12,393 nucleotides of DNA from Microbacteriaceae bacterium (lineage in GTDB: Bacteria > Actinomycetota > Actinomycetes > Actinomycetales > Microbacteriaceae): positions 1 to 12,393 of the forward strand of contig JAJAZI010000210.1 in NCBI GenBank assembly GCA_026785785.1, written 5' to 3'. Both the position numbers and the translations under genes were made by a program. This document shows positions 8,428 through 12,393 of this stretch, piece after piece. Position 1 is the stretch's first letter. Each line of letters begins with the position of its first letter. The notes beneath the pieces are model-generated. The model was not told the DNA's origin, searched no databases, and was given only the letters and a program-made list of their open reading frames with translations.

Positions 8428-10026
8428 TCAGCGCAGGGCGCTCATGAGCGCCTGAACGGTGTTCGCGGGGTCGTTCAGGGTGAGGGTGAGCACCGGTCGA
8501 CCGTGCTCGGCGAGCACGCTCGCGTCGCCCGCCGCCTGCGCCTGGATGAGCTGCCCGAAGCTGAACGGGCGGCCCGGGATCCCGAGGTCGAGCAGTTCAA
8601 CAGCGGTGATCTGCAGGAACACTCCGACGGCGGGCCCGCCCTTGTGAAACTGGCCCGTCGAGTGCAGGAAGCGCGGCCCCCAGCCGAAGGTGACCGGCCT
8701 ACCGGCACGCTCGGCGAGGATCGAGCGGAGCTGCGCGAGCGCACGGAACGTGATCCTGTTGGCGTAGGCCTGGATCGACAGGTACCCGTCGGGCCCGAGC
8801 TGGGCGAGGAGCCGGTCGACGGCCACGCGCACCGAGTCGACGCCGTCGACGACGTCCCCGGTTCCACGCGCCTCGATCTCACCGTCGACGAAGGCCGGGG
8901 CCGAGGGCTGCGGGCGGGCCTCGAGAAGCGCGCGCGTGGCGATCTTCGCCGACTCGACGTCCGGCTGGTCGAACGGGTTGATGCCGAGCAGCCGCCCAGC
9001 GACCGCGGTCGCGAACTCCCAGACAAGGATCTGCGCCCCGAGGGTGCCGCTGATCTCGATCTCGCCCTCGATGACCTCCTCGGTGGCGCGCTTGTCGTGC
9101 ACGAGGCGCACGACCTGCAGGTCGGGGAGTCCGGCGGAGATCTCGGGGGAGTCGACGTCGAGAACGATGGGAAGGATGCCCCTGCCGCGCTTACCCGTCG
9201 ACTCGGCGATGAGCTGTTCCGCCCACGCACCGAAGCCGATCATGTAGGTGCCGTCAGCGACTATTCCGAGCTTGTCCTTGAGTGGCCTGGTGCCGGCGAT
9301 CGCCGCGCCCAGCACGAGCCCCGGGTTGTCCAAGGTATCGAGGGCGAGCTGCAGGCTGACCGACTCCGCATCGTCGAGCAGGTGTTGGATGTCGACGCCG
9401 GCGAGCCCGCACGGAACCAGTCCGAACGCGGTAAGCGCGGAGAAACGGCCGCCGACGTTGGGGGCGGCGTTGAACACGCGGTAGCCGTCGGCTCGCGCCG
9501 ACACGTCGAGCGGCGAGCCCGGGTCGGTCACGATGACGATCCGCTCGACGGGGTCGATCCCGTGCTCGCGGAACGCCTGCTCGTACACGCGCTTCTGGCT
9601 GTCGGTCTCGACCGTCGAGCCCGACTTCGACGAGATCACAAGGGCGGTCGTCGCAAGGCGGTCGTGCAGCGCGGAGAGCACCTGCCCGGGGTCGGTCGTG
9701 TCGAGCACGGTCAGCTCGACGCCAGCGGTGCGGGCGATGACCTCGGGGGCGAGCGAGGATCCGCCCATCCCACCGAGCACGATGTGGTTGACGCCGCGCG
9801 AGCGCAGCAGGTCGCGCAGCGCAAAGATGTCCGGCACGAGTTCCTCGGAGATCGCGACGGCCTCGACCCAGCCGAGGCGCCTGGACGCCTCGTCCTCGGC
9901 ATCGGCGCCCCACAGGCTCGAATCCTGGGTCGTGATCCCGGAGGCGACCCCGTCGCTCACAAGCTGCGGCACCAGCCGGGCGACCGCGTGTGCGGCCGCC
10001 CCGGTGACGGCGATGTCAAAGGTCAC
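8428..10026 (-). CDS. pgi: Glucose-6-phosphate isomerase (actinobacterial/tal-pgi fusion type)
   Basis: Enzyme of 532 residues interconverting glucose 6-phosphate and fructose 6-phosphate. Sugar-phosphate isomerase motifs are GGMGGSS (85-91), [10 protein letters not shown] (132-141), VGGRFSAL (191-198) and [10 protein letters not shown] (456-465). The C-terminal half resembles the isomerase domain of bifunctional transaldolase/glucose-6-phosphate isomerase proteins more than classical E. coli-type Pgi; this is judged by eye. The frame is open upstream to 10335 inside tal, but the homologous protein begins at the GTG at 10026: it overlaps the tal stop as GTGA and has GGAGG (10034-10038) seven bases upstream. 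It links the pentose phosphate products made by its neighbours to glycolysis. Confidence 0.93.
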   Translation of the reverse strand: MTFDIAVTGAAAHAVARLVPQLVSDGVASGITTQDSSLWGADAEDEASRRLGWVEAVAISEELVPDIFALRDLLRSRGVNHIVLGGMGGSSLAPEVIARTAGVELTVLDTTDPGQVLSALHDRLATTALVISSKSGSTVETDSQKRVYEQAFREHGIDPVERIVIVTDPGSPLDVSARADGYRVFNAAPNVGGRFSALTAFGLVPCGLAGVDIQHLLDDAESVSLQLALDTLDNPGLVLGAAIAGTRPLKDKLGIVADGTYMIGFGAWAEQLIAESTGKRGRGILPIVLDVDSPEISAGLPDLQVVRLVHDKRATEEVIEGEIEISGTLGAQILVWEFATAVAGRLLGINPFDQPDVESAKIATRALLEARPQPSAPAFVDGEIEARGTGDVVDGVDSVRVAVDRLLAQLGPDGYLSIQAYANRITFRALAQLRSILAERAGRPVTFGWGPRFLHSTGQFHKGGPAVGVFLQITAVELLDLGIPGRPFSFGQLIQAQAAGDASVLAEHGRPVLTLTLNDPANTVQALMSALR

Positions 10027-11138
10027 TTGGCCGCCTCCAGGGCAGCGGTCACCGTGTCGAGAAGTTCGTTCCAGGATGCCTGGAACTTCTCGACGCCCTC
10101 GCGCTCGAGCAGCTCGGTGACGTCGTCGTAGGAGATCCCCAGCGAGTCGAGCGCGTCGAGAACACCGTTCGCCACGCCGTAGTTGCCCGTGACGGCGCCA
10201 CCAGTGATCTCGGCGTGGTCGAAGGTCGCGTCGAGGGTCTTCTCCGGCATGGTGTTGACGGTGTCGGCGACCGCAAGCTCGGTGACGTAGAGGGTGTCGG
10301 GGAGGTTCGGGTCCTTGACCCCCGTCGACGCCCACAGCGGACGCTGCTTGTTCGCCCCGGCCGCGAGCAGGCCGGCCGCACGCTCGGTCGTGAAGGACTG
10401 CTCGAATACCTGGTAGGCCAGCCGCGCGTTCGCGACCCCCGCCTTGCTCTTGAGCGCGGTGGCCTCGTCGGTGCCGATGGCCCCCAGCCGCTTGTCGATC
10501 TCGGTGTCGACGCGCGACACGAAGAAGGAGGCGACCGAGTGGATGCTCGAGAGGTCGTGGCCTGCCACTTTCGCCTTCTCGAGACCGGTCAGGTAGGCGT
10601 TGATGACGTCGCGGTAGCGCTCGAGGCTGAAGATCAGGGTCACGTTGACGCTGATCCCCTCGCCGATCGTGTTCGCGATGGCTTCGAGTCCCGCGACGGT
10701 GGCGGGGATCTTGATCATCACGTTCGGGCGGTCGACCTTGGCCCAGAGCCGCTTGGCCTCCTCGAACGTGCCGGCCGCGTCGTGCGCGAGGTCGGGCTCG
10801 ACCTCGATCGACACGCGGCCGTCGAATCCGGCGGTGGAGTCGTAGACGGGGCGGAGGATGTCGCAGGCGTCGGCGACGTCGGCCGTGGTGATCTCGAAGA
10901 CCGCGTCGGTCACGCTCGTACCGCTGGCGGCGAGCTCGGCGATCTGGGCGTCGTACGCCTCACCCTTGGCGAGTGCGCTCGCGAAGATCGTCGGGTTCGT
11001 GGTGATGCCGACCACGTTCTTTTCGGCGATGAGCCTCTGCAAGCCTCCCGAGTAGATCCGCTCGCGCGAGAGGTCGTCGAGCCAGATGCTCACGCCAGCG
11101 GCGGACAGGACTGCGGTGGGGGAAAGGGTTTCGGTCAT
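10023..11138 (-). CDS. tal: Transaldolase
   Basis: Enzyme of 371 residues in the non-oxidative pentose phosphate pathway, moving a dihydroxyacetone unit between sedoheptulose 7-phosphate and glyceraldehyde 3-phosphate. WLDDLSR lies near the N-terminus, followed by the signature GITTNPTIF (44-52). The Schiff-base lysine is Lys143 in NVMIKIPAT, and [13 protein letters not shown] follows. The length matches the longer actinobacterial transaldolase class. The ATG at 11138 is preceded by the purine-rich GAAGGAAGAGAG ribosome-site region. It follows tkt after 26 bp, and its stop codon is shared with the GTG start of pgi (GTGA), so the two proteins are probably made in linked amounts. Confidence 0.96.
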   Translation of the reverse strand: MTETLSPTAVLSAAGVSIWLDDLSRERIYSGGLQRLIAEKNVVGITTNPTIFASALAKGEAYDAQIAELAASGTSVTDAVFEITTADVADACDILRPVYDSTAGFDGRVSIEVEPDLAHDAAGTFEEAKRLWAKVDRPNVMIKIPATVAGLEAIANTIGEGISVNVTLIFSLERYRDVINAYLTGLEKAKVAGHDLSSIHSVASFFVSRVDTEIDKRLGAIGTDEATALKSKAGVANARLAYQVFEQSFTTERAAGLLAAGANKQRPLWASTGVKDPNLPDTLYVTELAVADTVNTMPEKTLDATFDHAEITGGAVTGNYGVANGVLDALDSLGISYDDVTELLEREGVEKFQASWNELLDTVTAALEAAK

Positions 11139-11164
11139 GGCTCTCTTCCTTCGGTTGATGGTTC

Positions 11165-12393
11165 TCAGTTGCCGGTCGCGCGGACGGCGGACAACGAATC
11201 CTTGGCGGCGGCAACCACGCTCTCGGTCGTCATGCCGAACTCGCGGTACAGGGTCTCGTAGTCGGCGGAGGCGCCGAAGTGCTCAATGGAGACGCTGCGC
11301 CCGGCGTCGCCGACGTACTCGCGCCAGCCGAGGGCGATTCCGGCCTCGACCGACACGCGGGCCTTCACCGCCGCAGGAAGCACCTGCTCGCGGTACTCGG
11401 CGCTCTGCTCGGCGAACCATTCCAGGCTCGGGGCGGACACGACGCGCGCGCCGATCCCGTCGCCCGCCAGCGCCGCGCGCGCCTCGATGGCGAACTGCAC
11501 CTCGGAGCCGGTCGCGATGATGATCACGTCGGGGGTGCCGCCGGCGGCGTCCGCGAGCACATAGGCACCCTTCGCGACGTGCTTCGCCGAGGCGAGTGTG
11601 TCGCCGCTCGCGACGTCGTCGCCGCGGTCGAAGACGGGCAGGTTCTGGCGGGAGAGCACGATTCCGGCGGGGCCGCGACGGCGCCCGAGGATCGCGTGCC
11701 AGGCGTGCGCGGTCTCGTTCGCATCCGCGGGCCTGACGACGTCGAGGCCCGGGATGGCGCGGAGTGTCGCGAGCTGCTCGACCGGCTGGTGGGTCGGGCC
11801 GTCGGCTCCGAGCGCGACCGAGTCGTGCGTCCACACGAAGATCGACGGTGCCTGCATGAGGGCGGCGAGGCGCACGGCTGGCCGCATGTAGTCGCTGAAG
11901 ATCAGGAAGGTGCCGCCGAACGGGCGCGTGTTGCCGTGCAGCACGATTCCGTTGAGGATCGCTGCCATCGCGTGCTCGCGAATGCCGAAGTGGAGCACCC
12001 GTCCGTACTTGTTGCCCATCCACTCGCCGGTGGAGTGCTCGGCGGGAACGAACGACGCCGCACCCTCGATCGTGGTGTTGTTCGACTCCGCGAGGTCGGC
12101 GGAGCCGCCCCACAGCTCGGGGATAACCGGACCGAGGGCGTTCAGGACCTTTCCTGACGCGGCGCGCGTCGAGACGTCCTTGCCGGCGGGGAACACGGGC
12201 AGGGCCTCGGCGACTCCGGCGGGCAGGTCGCCAGCGAGGACGCGGTCGAGGAGCACCTTCCGCTCCGGTTGCGCGGCGGCCCACGCATCGAACCGGATGT
12301 TCCACTCGGCGTGGGGGGCCGGGCCCCGCGCGCCGGCCGGGGGGGGGGGGGGGGGCCCCACGTCCTCGACGGCGCACCCCCGGGGCGGGGGGG
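11165..12393 (-). CDS. tkt: Transketolase (5' end beyond window; first bases unreliable)
   Basis: Partial gene: about 400 C-terminal residues of a roughly 700-residue thiamine-diphosphate enzyme that transfers two-carbon units between sugar phosphates. The visible part covers the end of the N-terminal domain ([11 protein letters not shown]), the pyrimidine-binding domain ([21 protein letters not shown] with the cofactor-binding Glu, [11 protein letters not shown], and the signature [13 protein letters not shown]) and the C-terminal domain (IIATGSEVQ, then [13 protein letters not shown]). The frame stays open to the window edge, but from about 12319 outward it becomes a Pro/Gly string encoded by G runs, which is probably false sequence. 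The reliable part begins at HAEWN. It is the most upstream minus-strand gene seen, so the operon promoter lies outside the window. Confidence 0.93.
   Translation of the reverse strand, partial: PPPRGCAVEDVGPPPPPPAGARGPAPHAEWNIRFDAWAAAQPERKVLLDRVLAGDLPAGVAEALPVFPAGKDVSTRAASGKVLNALGPVIPELWGGSADLAESNNTTIEGAASFVPAEHSTGEWMGNKYGRVLHFGIREHAMAAILNGIVLHGNTRPFGGTFLIFSDYMRPAVRLAALMQAPSIFVWTHDSVALGADGPTHQPVEQLATLRAIPGLDVVRPADANETAHAWHAILGRRRGPAGIVLSRQNLPVFDRGDDVASGDTLASAKHVAKGAYVLADAAGGTPDVIIIATGSEVQFAIEARAALAGDGIGARVVSAPSLEWFAEQSAEYREQVLPAAVKARVSVEAGIALGWREYVGDAGRSVSIEHFGASADYETLYREFGMTTESVVAAAKDSLSAVRATGN
12319..12393. other. G-run-rich low-quality end of sequence
   Basis: Contains 17 consecutive G (12339-12355), further runs of 4-7 G or C, and ends in GGGGGGG. 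It lies within what should be transketolase coding sequence, and the translation becomes a proline string where homologues have ordinary protein. On the minus strand GCCGTCGAGGACGTG (AVEDV) is still in frame, at about the right distance for a real transketolase segment, so this looks like genuine gene corrupted by miscalled bases. Confidence 0.8.

Noticed and set aside
8419..10131. A 570-codon plus-strand open frame opposite pgi.
   Set aside because: Mirror frame of a motif-complete Pgi, with no ribosome site and no recognisable domain.
10027..10335. Upstream extension of the pgi frame by 103 codons into tal.
   Set aside because: The extension is out of frame with intact Tal and low-complexity; the GTG at 10026 has a proper ribosome site and matches family N-termini.
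12339..12355. The G17 run as a possible quadruplex, phase-variable tract or regulatory element.
   Set aside because: It lies inside tkt coding sequence at the extreme end of the sequence among other G runs; a base-calling artefact is far more likely.

Overview
The window is a stretch of chromosomal housekeeping DNA from a high-G+C actinobacterium, most likely a Microbacteriaceae member. That placement is inferred from three things: the gene order whiA-sodA-gap-pgk-tpiA-secG-rbpA facing tkt-tal-pgi-zwf-opcA-pgl; the presence of the actinobacterial genes whiA, rbpA and opcA; and codons that end overwhelmingly in G or C. Protein identities were assigned by eye from conserved motifs, without a database search.

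Plus-strand arm (1-5059): the 3' part of whiA (sporulation/cell-division regulator family), then sodA (superoxide dismutase), gap, pgk and tpiA (the triose part of glycolysis), secG (protein translocase subunit) and rbpA (RNA polymerase-binding activator of housekeeping sigma factors). From gap to rbpA the genes are tightly packed: 18 bp gap-pgk, 13 bp overlap pgk-tpiA, 51 bp tpiA-secG and 8 bp secG-rbpA. A perfect 9-bp stem hairpin separates sodA from gap.

Minus-strand arm (12393-5118): tkt (cut by the window edge), tal, pgi, zwf, opcA and pgl, transcribed in that order. This is the pentose-phosphate unit: Zwf with its assembly/activator protein OpcA makes 6-phosphogluconolactone, Pgl hydrolyses it, Tkt and Tal rearrange the sugar phosphates, and Pgi links the pool to glycolysis. 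Two tight junction types are visible: a 4-bp GTGA overlap joins tal to pgi, and 4-bp ATGA overlaps join zwf-opcA and opcA-pgl. The arms converge in a 58-bp spacer (5060-5117), and no non-coding stretch exceeds about 115 bp.

The last ~75 bases (about 12319-12393) are dominated by G runs, including 17 consecutive Gs, and look like a poor-quality sequence or contig end rather than biology; the tkt sequence there should not be trusted. I found no mobile element, CRISPR array, tRNA, rRNA or defence-like locus, and no evidence of an undescribed system. The points worth checking are small: gene junctions, hairpins, a cysteine-free RbpA, a metal-preference residue in SodA and the end artefact.
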